DNA of 64,000 nucleotides from positions 48,418,001 through 48,482,000 of the forward strand of contig NC_068915.1 of NCBI RefSeq assembly GCF_023091745.1, written 5' to 3'. Position 1 is the stretch's first letter, and each line of letters opens with the position of its first letter. Position numbers and translations under genes: made by a program. The notes below the pieces were generated by a model. That model searched no databases. It saw only the letters and a list, made by a program, of their open reading frames with translations, and was not told the origin of the DNA. This stretch comes from Budorcas taxicolor (Eukaryota > Chordata > Mammalia > Artiodactyla > Bovidae). Shown here one piece after another: positions 1-10,114 of this stretch.

Positions 1-189
1 AAAAATTTTCATTCCAAATATAGCAGAAGGATACTCAAAAATGAGTTTAATGAGTAACAGCCAGGAAAATATTGACTGTGTATTAAACATTAGGCACCAA
101 TATCATATCTGGTGAATTATTAACTCAATGTAGAAAATTACTAATTATTGAGCCCCAGAATGTTTTGTCACAGTATCTTTGTAATCATA

Positions 190-300
190 GGTTTGTATCA
201 AAACTCCATATTAAAGAAGAGGAAGCAGAGGCTCAGAGAGTTACTAGGAGAGCTGGCACTTGGATGCAGCACAATCTGACCCTAAATTTTGTTAATACTG
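190..300 (-). mobile_element. MIR-like SINE relic, minus strand
   Basis: The stretch reads like the conserved MIR core on the minus strand (GGCTCAGAGAG, then a degraded tract around a putative previously spliced-on 3' half). It is AT-enriched and diverged. The CHR SINE that follows inserted into it, since a piece resumes after the second copy of the target duplication at 573. Confidence 0.4.
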
Positions 301-309
301 CCACATTGC

Positions 310-572
310 AGGATTTCCTTGTTGGTTCAGTGGTTAGGAATATACTTGCCAATTTAGGGCACATGGGTTCGATTCCTGATATGGGAATATCCCACATTCT
401 TGCTGTGGAACAACTAAGTCCACGTGCCACAACTATTGAAGCCCCAGCTCTAGAGTCTGCATGCCTCAATGAGGAATAGCCCCCACTCCAGGCAACTAGA
501 AAAAGCCCACATGCAGCAATGAAGACCCAACACAGTCAAAAATAAATAAGTAATTGATTTAAAAATAAATTA
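310..572 (+). mobile_element. CHR-type tRNA-derived SINE with exact 9-bp TSD
   Basis: A tRNA-like head (TTCCTTGTTGGTTCAGTGG and a B-box-like GGGTTCGATTCC at 365-376) is followed by the GCAACTA/GCCCACATGCAGCAATGAAGA body typical of the artiodactyl CHR family and an AATAAATAAG-type A-rich tail. It is flanked by CCACATTGC at 301-309 and 573-581. The ORF spanning it (165-479) is fortuitous. Such SINEs are mobilised in trans by LINE machinery and encode no protein. Confidence 0.85.
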
Positions 573-594
573 CCACATTGCTCCAGAGCTGCAC

Positions 595-780
595 GAAGAT
601 CATTTGCTATGTGACCTGAGATAAGTTACCTGAAATCTGGGCCTTAATTTTCTTTTCTATAAAAGTGCAAATAAAAACACTATCTCATAGAAAACTTCTG
701 AAGATGAACTTGAATTTATATGTATAAAAAGCTTAATGTATGATACTTTGAAAGCATTCAGTATCAGCTATTATTATCTT
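595..780 (+). mobile_element. MIR relic, plus strand
   Basis: TATGTGACCTGAGATAAGTTACCTGAAA followed by a CTATAAAA-type segment matches the order of the MIR core (gtgacct-tgggcaagttact, then the tcatctgtaaaa block). It is heavily diverged, as expected of a mammal-wide SINE. Confidence 0.5.
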
Positions 781-1277
781 ACATGTTATAAGTGACAATG
801 CAGCTTTAGCAAGTATTTATAAAATAGCCTTAATTTACCTCCCTCACTTCCTTTTTTCCTTCTTTTCCACTGATCTATTTTTTTCAAATATAGATATTTT
901 ATTGATAATGATTACATCTCCATTCCACATACTGGATTGTTACTTTTTATATTTTGTGTATTTTTTCCCCTCATAAAAATCTCATGTGGCAAGTGTGCTT
1001 TGGAAACACTGCCTGCAAATTTATTATTATTATCTGAAACAGCTGATGTTAATTTTTGTTATTTCACAGAAAAAAGTTTCGATAATGCTAAAGACTATAT
1101 CCAAAGTTATACAATTAATAAGTGATAGACCCAAGATTACTAAGAGAGAAAACCAAGTTAAATAAGCCAAGTAAATACCCCCTTGTATGTTTCAAAGATA
1201 GACCTTGCTTGCTTGCTTAGATTGTAAATGTATTGAAATTCAGGACTATTGTCTGTGTCTTTAGAGTTGAAACACAA
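781..1277. other. AT-rich stretch without recognised feature
   Basis: No gene, RNA or clear repeat is seen. The 62-codon open frame at 937-1125 lacks any recognisable domain and its composition matches the surrounding AT-rich DNA. The segment near 1200-1280 faintly resembles an L2 3' tail, but not enough to call. Confidence 0.4.
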
Positions 1278-1412
1278 TAGAAAGAAAGAAAAGAAAGAGA
1301 GAAAGTGAAGTTTCTCAGTTGCATATGACTCTGCAACCCCATGGACTGTAGCCTATGAAGCTCCTCCATCCATGGAGTTTTCCAGGCAAGAGTATTGGAG
1401 TGGATTTGTCAT
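1278..1412 (-). mobile_element. Bov-A monomer (BovB-derived SINE), truncated
   Basis: A GAAAGTGAAG repeat tail, then the reverse complement of the Bov-A unit (CTGCAACCCCATGGACTGTAG, TCCAGGCAAGAGTATTGGAGTGG). It stops before the tRNA-related part. Confidence 0.75.
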
Positions 1413-1673
1413 CAAATGGAATAAAGTATGCTTTATATAATTATATACATTCTCATGTATACTTATAATAATATTTGACATGTATTATAATATGTAGACA
1501 TATACCTTTATATGTTTTATATAAATCAGTAATATAGATAGATAGATGTGTTTGTGTGCATCCAGTAGGTATAAATCATGTTAATAAGTAATAGTCATTT
1601 AAAAAAATCACAAGTCAATGTCTCTGATCAAAACTTTCCAATCTCAATTAGAACTTCTTATCAGACTTAGACG

Positions 1674-1948
1674 GAGAAGGCAATGGCACCCCATTCCAGT
1701 ACTCTTGCCTGGAAAATCCCATGGATGGAGGAGCCTGGTGGGCTGCAGTCCATGGGGTCGCTAAGACTCGGACACGACTGAGCGACTTCACTTTCACTTT
1801 TCCCTTTCATGCATTGGAGAAGGAAATGGCAACCCACTCCAGTGTTCTTGCCTGGAGAATCCCAGGGACGGGGGAGCCTGGTGGGCTGCTGTCTAAGGGG
1901 TCGCAGAGTCGGACATGACTGAAGTGACTTAGCAGCAGCAGCAGCATG
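1674..1948 (+). mobile_element. Bov-A2 dimeric SINE with exact 9-bp TSD
   Basis: Two Bov-A monomers (GGAGAAGGCAATGGCACC and GGAGAAGGAAATGGCAACC starts) joined by a CTTTCATGCATT linker and ending in an AGCAGCAGC tail. AGACTTAGA flanks it at 1663-1671 and 1949-1957. The two ORFs covering it (one per strand) are SINE shadows. The clean TSD and high identity to the family pattern suggest a relatively recent insertion. Confidence 0.92.
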
Positions 1949-1974
1949 AGACTTAGAACAAAACTCAAACTCTT

Positions 1975-2200
1975 TACTGTGGACTAAAATTTGTGCATCA
2001 TCTGGCCCCTGAATAACTCCAAATGTAATCACTACTTCCCTATCTCTAAATCTGCCCCAGCCGTACCCTTCCTCATCCTGTTACTTTAAAATATCAAGTG
2101 TCCTTCTGCCTCAGTGCTTTTGCACTTGCAGTTTTCTCTGCCTTAAGCCCTGTACCCAATTTTTCATGTGGTTCACTTCCACAGTTCATTTTGTCTTCAC
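1975..2200 (+). mobile_element. L2 LINE 3' fragment
   Basis: CTGCCTCAGTGCTTTTGCACTTGCAGTTTTCTCTGCC is close to the L2 pattern (ctgcctcagggcctttgcacttgctgttccctctgcc), with neighbouring CATCTGGCCCCTGAATAACTCC in the expected order. Old and diverged. Confidence 0.55.
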
Positions 2201-2287
2201 GTTTATTAAGTATGTATGAGGTAATCTCCTAAACGATTTAACTGAGTTATTTGAAACAAGTTATTATTCAGTGATCTGGGTTAAGAA

Positions 2288-2620
2288 TAACGAGAAAGAC
2301 AAACACTGCACGGTATCACTTATATGTGGAATCTAAAAAGGGCTTCTCTGATGACTCAGTGGGTAAAGAATCCACCTGTAACACAGAAAACACAGGAGAT
2401 AGGTTCAATCCCTGGTTTGGGAAGATCCCCTGCAGGAGGAAGTGGCAACCACTCCAGGAGTCTTGCCTGAAAAAACTCCCAACGACAAAAGGAGCCTGGA
2501 GAATTAGTCCACAGGGTTGCAAAGAGCTGGACGTGACTTAGGGACTGAGCAACAACACTATATCATATATTTGAAATTTGCCAAGAGAGTAGATATTCTC
2601 ATCATAAAAAAAGAAAGCAA
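2288..2620 (+). mobile_element. L1 3'-UTR-like fragment split by a Bov-tA
   Basis: GAGAAAGACAAACACTG and TATCACTTATATGTGGAATCTAAAAA are typical of L1 3' UTRs in artiodactyls. After the Bov-tA, TTTGAAATTTGCCAAGAGAGTAG continues in L1-like fashion. I infer one L1 tail opened by the SINE at 2338-2558. Confidence 0.5.
2338..2558 (+). mobile_element. Bov-tA SINE
   Basis: A tRNA-Glu-like head (GGCTTCTCTGATGACTCAGTGG, B-box-like GGTTCAATCCC), a GAAGATCCCCTGCAGGAGG linker and a Bov-A body ending GACTTAGGGACTGAGC. About a tenth of the bases look diverged from the usual family sequence. Confidence 0.85.
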
Positions 2621-2991
2621 AGTAGTGGTAGTGTTTAAGAATACAAGTACAAAATGCAGATCTCATCCAGTGCTAACAGTATCAAAGCAACTAATGAATT
2701 GGGTTAAAAACACAAATTTAGATGTGTTATTTAGTTAGCATCTCATCATTTTATGTACATGCACACCTCAAGCTTTATTATCTGAATAAATATTTATTGA
2801 CTCTAAGAACAAAATGACAAAGACACCTCAAGGTCAGACTCTCTCAAAAGGAAAGGCAGTTCTAGGGAATAGAAATCAATTATATAAACTATCAGTTGAA
2901 TATGAATCCAAAGTAAATGTCGGTCCTATTATACACCTCAGAAATGGACGCTAAGATACAAGATAACAGCACAGTGGCTGGCCAAGTTCTC

Positions 2992-3370
2992 ATCAGTTCA
3001 GTTCAGTTCAGTTGCTCAGTCTTGTCCAACTCTCTGCGACCCCATGAATCGCAGCACGCCAGGCCTCCCTGTCCATCACCAACTCCCCGAGTTCACTCAG
3101 ACTCATGTCCATCCAGTCAGTGATGCCATCTAGCCATCTCATCCTCTGTCGTCCCCTTCTCCTCCTGCCCCCAATCCCTCCCAGCATCAGAGACTTTTCC
3201 AATGAGTCAACTCTTCACATGAGGTGGCCAAAGTACTGGAGTTTCAGCTTTAGCATCATTCCTTCCAAAGAAATCCCAGGGCTGATCTCCTTCAGAATGG
3301 ACTGGTTGGATCTCCTTGCAGTCCAAGGGGCTCTCAAGAGCCTTCTCCAACACCACAGTTCATAAGCATA
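2992..3370 (-). mobile_element. BovB 3' end, 5'-truncated
   Basis: Begins with the (GTTCA)n pentamer repeat that is the reverse complement of the BovB terminal (TGAAC)n. It continues through the C-terminal reading frame: a minus ORF at 3008-3202 carries the GGIGGRRRRGRQRMRWLDG motif of the BovB polyprotein tail. Only the last ~380 bp are present, so it is a dead, 5'-truncated RTE copy. Confidence 0.9.
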
Positions 3371-3454
3371 AACTCTGATAAAACAAATGACCATATTAGT
3401 GTGCAACAAAATGAGCCATATAACAGTGAAATCGGGCATTTGTTTTGAATAACC

Positions 3455-3664
3455 AAAGAAAGTGAAGTTGCTCACTTGTGCCTGACTCATTGCGACCCCA
3501 TGGACTATAGCTTAACAGGCTCCTCCGTTCATGGAATTTTCCAGGCAAGATTACTGGAGTGGGTTGCCATTTCCTTCTCCAGGGGATCTTCCCGACCCAG
3601 GGGTAGAATGCAGGTCTCCCGCATTGCAGGCAGACGTCTTACCATCTGAGCCACCAGGGAAGCA
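3455..3664 (-). mobile_element. Bov-tA SINE
   Basis: A GTGAAGTTGCTCAC tail, a Bov-A unit, then the reverse complement of the tRNA-like head (CCATCTGAGCCACCAGGGAAGC at the right end). Nearly full length. Confidence 0.85.
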
Positions 3665-4559
3665 AAATCCTCATTAATTTGGAAGCATGTATGTGTATCC
3701 AGGATGGACTATTAAACTACAGTAGAACTTTTCATTTTTCAACATTACCTTCCATGCAATGTTCCCAGCTTCTTTGAACACATCAGGGAAATTTGGGGCA
3801 AGACAGAGTGCCTTGGAGGAATTCATTGGAATTACGGCTCAGCTTAAAGCCAGTCCATTCTGTGTTGGGAGCCTTTGTTTTAGCTATTTATAATTGAGGA
3901 GACAAAGCACTCTGAGCGTTTTAACTTTATATGCTGTGTTAACTTATTCCCATCTGCATAACATTCAAGATATTTTTCTTAAAATGAGCTCTGCACAAGT
4001 GTTTTAACCAGACAAACATGGGTTGGAATCCTGACATTGCAGTGTTATCAGAAAGTTGTCACATTTCCTGGTTTACTCCTCTCAAAACTGAAAAAGATAA
4101 CTACTTCATGAAGACAATTAAGACAATCCCACAATTAAGTGGGATAGTTATGAGAAACATTATCACAGGTCATGGCAGAGTAGATATTTAATGTATTAGT
4201 TTCCTTATCTTTCTTCCTTCATGCAAGAATATAAAGTGGTCACATACCACTAGATAATCATATAGAATATGCCAGCCAACTATTATACAACATTCTTCAA
4301 TATGTACATTTCCTACATAGTGATTATGTCAAAATATTTATTATGGGAACTTCCAAGTACTTTCTTGATTCTTAATGAGCCAAGTGCAGAGGAAGCTGCA
4401 TTACTTTCTGCTCTTACTCGTTGATTCCACTAGTCCCAGGATTTTCAGCCATTTCTGTTGAAAGCTTCTCTCTGTGTCCCCAGCCTTGTTCTAACCCTTC
4501 AGGTAAAAACTTAACCTGAACGTCTAATTGAGCTGTTAGATAGTATTTCTGACATTACC
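3665..4559. other. Unannotated intergenic DNA
   Basis: AT-rich unique-looking sequence with no ORF over 60 codons, no simple repeat and no TE I can name. Confidence 0.4.
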
Positions 4560-4880
4560 TGGCCTAGAAGGACTATTGATCGATCTGCACACCCCACACC
4601 TAACATCCCTTTGCAAATCTATCCATTTTGTAACTGACACAATTTCTGCCCAGTTGCTCAGCCTAAAGCTGAGCAGGCTGCATGATCTCTTTGGATTCAC
4701 TGCTTTCCAATGGTAAGTTCAACCTTAAAAAGTGTATCCCCAAACATCTATTTCTTCTCATTTTCTATGTTAAAGCTACTATCATCTCTCATTTAGACTA
4801 ACATAATAATCTTCTAATAAGTTTCCTTGCCTTGACTCTTAAGCCCTCTTAAAGTACATTATTTATCCAGAGATTTTGAG
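4560..4880 (+). mobile_element. L2 LINE fragment
   Basis: The order CCCAGTTGCTCAGCCTAAAG, TCTTTGGATTCACTGC, CTACTATCATCTCTCATTTAGACTAACATAATAATCTTCTAATAAG follows the L2 ORF2 3' region (gccaccatcatctctcacctggactac). Strongly diverged. Confidence 0.5.
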
Positions 4881-5138
4881 AGAGTCTCTCTTCTTGACCA
4901 AATTAGACGGTCTCCTCTAACTCTTCTTTCGGACTAGGTCTTATCCTTGGACCCTGTCCTTGGCCTACTGAAGCAAGTTTCAGCAAGGAATCCAGGTAAG
5001 TCAGCTTGCTATCCTTGATATCTGATATCTAATCAAGTTCATTATCCCTCACCTTGATGTATAAGACCATAACCTGACTTTAGCAATAATCTCCTTAAAT
5101 CAGTTCAGGAACAGTCTCTCTATTCTTCATGTCTCCTC

Positions 5139-5357
5139 TTGCATTCATGCCTGCTAAGTCGCTTTACTCGTGGCTGTCTCTGCGCGACCCTATGGATTGT
5201 AGCCCGCCAGGCTCCTCTGTCCAGGGGAGTCTCCAGGCAAAATACTGGAGTGGGTTGCCATGCCTTCCTTCAGGGCATCTTCTCAGTCCAGGGACTGAAC
5301 CCACATTGCTTATGTCCCCTGCAGGTGGGTCCTTAACACCACCTGGGAAGCCCATGT
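5139..5357 (-). mobile_element. Bov-tA SINE variant
   Basis: CTGCTAAGTCGCTTTA tail, CGACCCTATGGATTGTAGCCC body, GGGCATCTTCTCAGTCCAGGG and an ACCACCTGGGAAGCCC head in reverse orientation. With the adjoining BovB fragment it produces the 210-codon ORF at 5129-5761, which is not a gene. Confidence 0.8.
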
Positions 5358-5363
5358 CTCTTC

Positions 5364-5690
5364 TTCAGTTCAGTTCAGTTCAGTCACTCAGTCGTGTTCA
5401 ACTCTTTGCGATCCCATTAATCACAGCACGCCAGGCCTCCCTGTCCATCACCAACTCCTGGAGTTCACTCAGACTCACATCCATCGAGTCAGTGATGCCA
5501 TCCAGCCATCTCATCCTCTGTCGTCCCCTTTCCCTCCTGCCCTCAATCTCTCCCACTATCAGCGTCTTTTCCAATGAGTCAACTTTTCGCATGAGGTGGC
5601 CAGGGTACTGGAGTTTCAGCTTCAGCATCATTCCTTCCAAAGAAATCCCAGGGCTGATCTCCTTCAGAATGGACCGGTTGGATCTCCGTT
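5364..5690 (-). mobile_element. BovB 3' end, 5'-truncated
   Basis: A (GTTCA)n terminal repeat followed by ~320 bp of the BovB tail; a minus ORF (5398-5640) carries GRRERGRQRMRWLDGITDSM. It abuts the Bov-tA at 5139 almost directly, so the two insertions share a site or one landed in the tail of the other. Confidence 0.88.
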
Positions 5691-5939
5691 CACTGACTTT
5701 CTCATTTGGCTCGTTGGCTCTCAGTCCTCAACTGTCTTTCCTAAGTTGGAGGTCAGCTTAGTTTTCTTACTGCAGAGGTCTCCTTCTTCAACTGGAAAGC
5801 TTACTGAATGAAATCTGGTCTTTATGGCTTTTACTGGTGTCTAGTTGTGTTTCTCTTAAAGATTATTCACCTTCCTTTAGAAAGTAGTCACACTTTCTAA
5901 AATACAACTCCCCTCTTTGTTAATGCCGTTTATTATTTC

Positions 5940-6300
5940 CCAATGAAATCCTGTATTCTTTGCCAGTCTTTAAGATTATTGTATACTTTGAACCTCTTTG
6001 ATTTTTTTTTACTTTTTTCCCTTTTCTTTTTCCTCTTAGAATTTCATATTGTTACCTCTTTTTCATCAGTTAAAACATTATTCAAATGTCAGTTTTCTCA
6101 GAAAGCCTTCAGTGAATTCTCTACCCAAAGTTATGCCCCCTCAATCTCATCACTATTATTTTCATTATATTTATTTTCTTTTTTGCCATTCCCAGTGTGT
6201 TAAATATTCTTATTATTAATTTATGTGATTGTTGCCTGAGTCATTCCAGTGATATGCCAGGATTTAGTGGGTACTGAATAAGTATTTTTTCATTAACTTA
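5940..6300 (+). mobile_element. L2-like LINE 3' fragment
   Basis: TCAGTTTTCTCAGAAAGCCTTCAGTGAATTCTCTACCC resembles the L2 segment tcacctcctcagagaggccttccctgacc, and the stretch ends with a GGGTACTGAATAAGTATTTTTT tail like the L2 terminus. It may be the continuation of the L2 at 4560-4880, separated by the Bov-tA/BovB pair. Confidence 0.45.
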
Positions 6301-7915
6301 TCTGCCTATTTGCTTGTTTTCCTATAGAACCAGGAGGTAAAAATCATAAAGGCAAAATAACATAAAGAAATGAAGAAAGAAAACACTCAAAATACTAGAA
6401 AAAATAGTATTTTGTTCTTCAATAATGAAAAAAATTTTCAAAAATTTCCATCAGGAATTGTCCCATTAGAAATGAATAAATAATAAATAGAGTAACATTC
6501 ACATATTCTTAATTCAAGGACAGATTTTAGTTCAAAAGTTTGACTAACCTCTTAAAATCCTTAATGTTCTAGATGAAAAGTCACTTCAGGGGGCAATTAG
6601 AGGATATACTCATTAAGCCAATTGTACAAAGGCCATACAGCATGGGTGTAAGAGGTTAGGCAATACCATTAAGAAGTAACCTGGAAAACCAGTCATTTGA
6701 ACGACTTTGCCTTTGAGGTTACCTCACAGCAAGCAGACAGGAAGCAGCTGCATTTGCTTTTAGATTCTGAGTTACAGAGTACAAAGGATGCGGGAACTCT
6801 GCCCTCCCTTCTTATTTAGCTAGTTCTAATTTGAACTTCAATATGGAAGTTGAGTGACAAAGAAGTATGCCATAACGACTACAAAATCCATAATGTTATT
6901 GAAATTGCATAAGGTATTAAAAGCAAGTAAGTAGCTTGAGAGCAAAGGTAAGAACTCCTCCACCTCTCCCATCAATAACATCTGAAAGTGAACAAAAAAT
7001 TGGTATTTAGTGGCTAAAACTGAGCCCCTAAGTTATAAAATTAACATCTCCTTTTATATAATTGTCTATTGTACACCTGGAGAAAAAAAATCAGACTTAA
7101 GAAACTTTGCTAGACTTAGGCATGACAGGCAACTGCAATGGAGACATAAAATGATTTATCTTTTTATCTTGTGAACAAGATCTATGGCAAAGTAGAGATC
7201 CAAAACCTTATACAAAGCAATCATGGAGATATATCAGACAAAGTCAGAAGAAAAAATGATCATTTTTCCATGCCTTTCTAACCTCTGCTACCAGTTTCAG
7301 AATTAAATTGCTCTCTCTTTCTCTCTCACTTTTTTTTTTTTTTTGAGTTAGTAATTTGTCTCTTTGATTTCTCAGTTATTGAAAAAACAACAAAATATCA
7401 TGTCTCTGAAATAGACAGAACTTCTTTCTTTTCTGAAGGGAAGGAGATACCTTTGTGGGACAAGTCCTGCAGACAGACCTGAGAAATAACACATTTAGTA
7501 ATTCTCTGGGGCTAGATGACCCAATCAATAGAACTGATAGTTTTTCCACTTATAAGCTTGAATTTTCCCACCTAGGACCTAGAGGCTTAATAAATCTATG
7601 GTATAGGGTCTGTTTTGAACAAGGCTTCAATTGACAATTGTAAGAGTAAGTGGGATAGAGACAAATCATGATTCTCTTCTTTCAAAATTATTTCTTGACA
7701 CACCAAGTGTAAAATTTCAACTCTGTGTGTGTGTATTTAACAGCTGTGGCTGGTTAATATTTAGAATCTTTGAGAAGACAATATTGTTTAAGGAGAATGA
7801 GATAGCAACATGAGTTATATCGCTAGACAAGTTTTTAAATCTCCAGAGTATGACCTTGAGCATTCCTAGTCACTGATGAGTCACTACATTGACTAGCCAA
7901 TGCAATTCACATCAT
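6301..7915. other. Unannotated AT-rich DNA
   Basis: No gene recognised. A CT-rich run with a T16 homopolymer lies near 7310-7345. The 60-codon ORF at 7631-7813 shows no domain. Confidence 0.4.
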
Positions 7916-8130
7916 TGAAGTGAAGTGAAGTGAAGTGAAGTGAAGTCACTCAGTTGTGTCCGATTCTTTGTGACCCCGTGGACTGTAGCCTGCCAGGCTC
8001 CTCTGTCCATGGGATTCTCCAGGCAAGAATACTGGAGTGGGTTACCATTTCCTTCTCCAGGGGATCTTCCTGATCTAGGGATCAAACCCGGGTCTCCCGC
8101 ACTGGAGGCAGACACTTTAACCTCTGAGCC
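7916..8130 (-). mobile_element. Bov-tA SINE with (TGAAG)6 tail
   Basis: Six perfect TGAAG pentamers (7916-7945) precede TCACTCAGTTGTGTCCGATTC, the Bov-A body and the GGGATCTTCCTGATCTAGGGATCAAACCCGGG tRNA-like part in reverse. The ORFs on both strands are SINE readings. Confidence 0.88.
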
Positions 8131-8351
8131 TGGAGTCAATGTAAATGGAAACTCCTGAGGTTATGCAGTCCTGGCTCTACATACCTAACCAAGTGGACCT
8201 GGTCATATACCTCAATATCTATGACAGTCACTGATAAAGTGAGGGTTGGGAACACTTAAATTTCCAAAACCCAGACTGGTTCTAAAATTATGGGGTTCTT
8301 CATGCTTTCTCAGCAATTTACCATGTTTTCAAGATCTCTCAGCAAAAAGGT

Positions 8352-8603
8352 TGGAGAAAGCAATGGCACCCCACTCCAGTACTCTTGCCTGGAAAATCCC
8401 ATGAATGGAGGAGCCTGGTAGGCTGCAGTCCCTGGGGTTGCGAAGAGTTGGACAAGACTGAGCAACTTCCCTTTCACTTTATGGCAACCCACTCCAGTGT
8501 TCTTGCCTGAAGAATCCCAGGGGCAGGGGATCCTGGTGGGCTGCCATCTATGGGTTCACACAGAGTCGGACACCACTGAAGTGACTTAGCAGCAGCAGCA
8601 GCG
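8352..8603 (+). mobile_element. Bov-A2 dimeric SINE with 7-bp TSD
   Basis: Two Bov-A monomers in tandem ending AGCAGCAGCAGC. Compared with the usual dimer, the CATGCATTGGAGAAGGAA linker between monomers is lost, so CACTTT runs straight into ATGGCAACCC. AAAAGGT flanks it at 8345-8351 and 8604-8610. Confidence 0.85.
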
Positions 8604-8740
8604 AAAAGGTAGGCATTTCTAACAACAGATTCCAGATTTTTAAGGATTTGTTCTTTTAATTTTGGAAAACACTCAGTCACTGTCCCTTTGAATATTATCT
8701 CCTCATCATGGTGTTTTCTTTCTTTTAAAACTCTGGTTTG

Positions 8741-8870
8741 TTTGCTGTTTTAGTCTCTAAGTTGTGCCCAACTCTTTTGCAACCTTACGGACTACCGCTT
8801 GCCAGGTTCCTCTGTCCATGAGATTTCCCAGGCAAGAATACTGGAGTGGGTTGCCATTTCCTTCTCCAGT
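8741..8870 (-). mobile_element. Bov-A monomer
   Basis: TTTTAGTCTCTAAGTTGTGCCC, GCCAGGTTCCTCTGTCCATGAG, CAAGAATACTGGAGTGGG, ending at CTTCTCCAG: one Bov-A unit in reverse, with no tRNA-like head. Confidence 0.8.
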
Positions 8871-9905
8871 TACTTTTAGATTAAAACTTTTTAGGGTTCT
8901 GTTAAATTTTAGCCTTTTGATGACTATTGATCCAAAAGACACCACCAGGCCAAAGAACAGGAAAAGAACGGATTTATTACTTGCAGAAAGTAAGAAGAAC
9001 ACCAGGGATCTTTCTCAAAACAATGTTTCCCAATAGCAATGCTGGGGAAGTTTTAAGTTATAGGTACATTCATATTCATGAGGAGGCATCAGTGGTGTCA
9101 TTGAATTTGGGCAAAGGTTGACAGAATCCAAGGTTTAGTAGATTGTAGTTACTGGGTTCAGGAAAGGTCAATGTCATCATTCTTTAGGTTCTAATTGATT
9201 TGGTGGTTGAGTGCTTCAGGCAAATCTTTACCATTGAAACAGAACAAGGCATCTTCACAACTGGTACATTATCTTACTATTGTTATTTCTCTTGCCTAAC
9301 AACATTCATTTGTTCCTGCATTTTTTTGTACCCTTAAGATCTTTAGTTACTGAGACCTGTTCAAGGATAAGTACTATGGCCAGGCTTAGATCATAAAATG
9401 CCTTAGGTCAAAAATGGCTTCTCTCAAGTCAAGAAAGCCATGCCTGGTTCACTTTCTCCAAGAGCCCTCTACCTATCTGCTTACAGAACAAAATAATGAA
9501 AAAATACATTGTAGTACATTCAAAAAATTGAAAATTAAGTGGTGTTTAGAATGAAGGAACTGTAGCTACACACATACAGATGACTATTAGAAGATGAATG
9601 AGTTAAAAAAGAAAGTCACAAGAAAACAAACAGAAATTATACATACATATTTAATATATATATATAGAATATATATATATTTAAAAGTCTGATAAAAATG
9701 TAAAAAAAAGCAGGAGAAACTAAGTATAAATAAGTATTCAATGTTGTCTTTAGAGAACAGTTAAAGTTCAATGATTCATAAATTAGGCAACATTCCATTT
9801 AGCAAACAGAAGTGAGCTCCAAGAAACTTACAAAGTGGGAGATTTTTTTATGCAAAAGGAGACAGGACAAGGAAGTTACTAGCAAAGAGTAGATTATCTT
9901 AGGGA
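8871..9905. other. Unannotated DNA with AT microsatellite
   Basis: No gene recognised. 9640-9685 holds a (TA)-rich tract. The 90-codon frame at 8764-9036 begins inside the Bov-A monomer and has no homology I recognise. Confidence 0.35.
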
Positions 9906-10114
9906 AAGGCATCCCTTGTAGCTCAGTCGGTAAAGAATTTGCCAGCAGTACAGGATACCTGGATTCGATCCCTGGGTTGGGAAGATCCCTGGAGAAGGAA
10001 ATGCCAACCCATTCCAGTATCCTTGCCTGGAAAATCTCATGGACAGAGGAACCTGGTGGACTGCAGTCCATGCGGTTGCAAAGAGTCGGGCACGACTGAG
10101 TGACTAACACACAC
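9906..10114 (+). mobile_element. Bov-tA SINE
   Basis: CCCTTGTAGCTCAGTCGGTAAAG head with B-box-like GGATTCGATCCCTGG, GGGAAGATCCCTGGAGAAGG, body ending CGGGCACGACTGAGTGACT. Full-length copy. The 105-codon minus ORF over it is spurious. Confidence 0.9.

Noticed and set aside
365..376. tRNA-like B boxes (GGTTCGATTCC types) in many places
   Set aside because: All lie in CHR or Bov-tA SINE heads that lack a foldable full tRNA; they are relic polymerase III promoters rather than tRNA genes.
5129..5761. 210-codon plus-strand ORF, longest plus frame in the window
   Set aside because: It reads antisense through a Bov-tA and a BovB 3' end. The residues are the usual reverse translation of these repeats and no independent coding signal exists.
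7916..7945. Direct repeats as possible CRISPR-like array
   Set aside because: Simple (TGAAG)6 SINE tail without spacers, and the DNA is mammalian.
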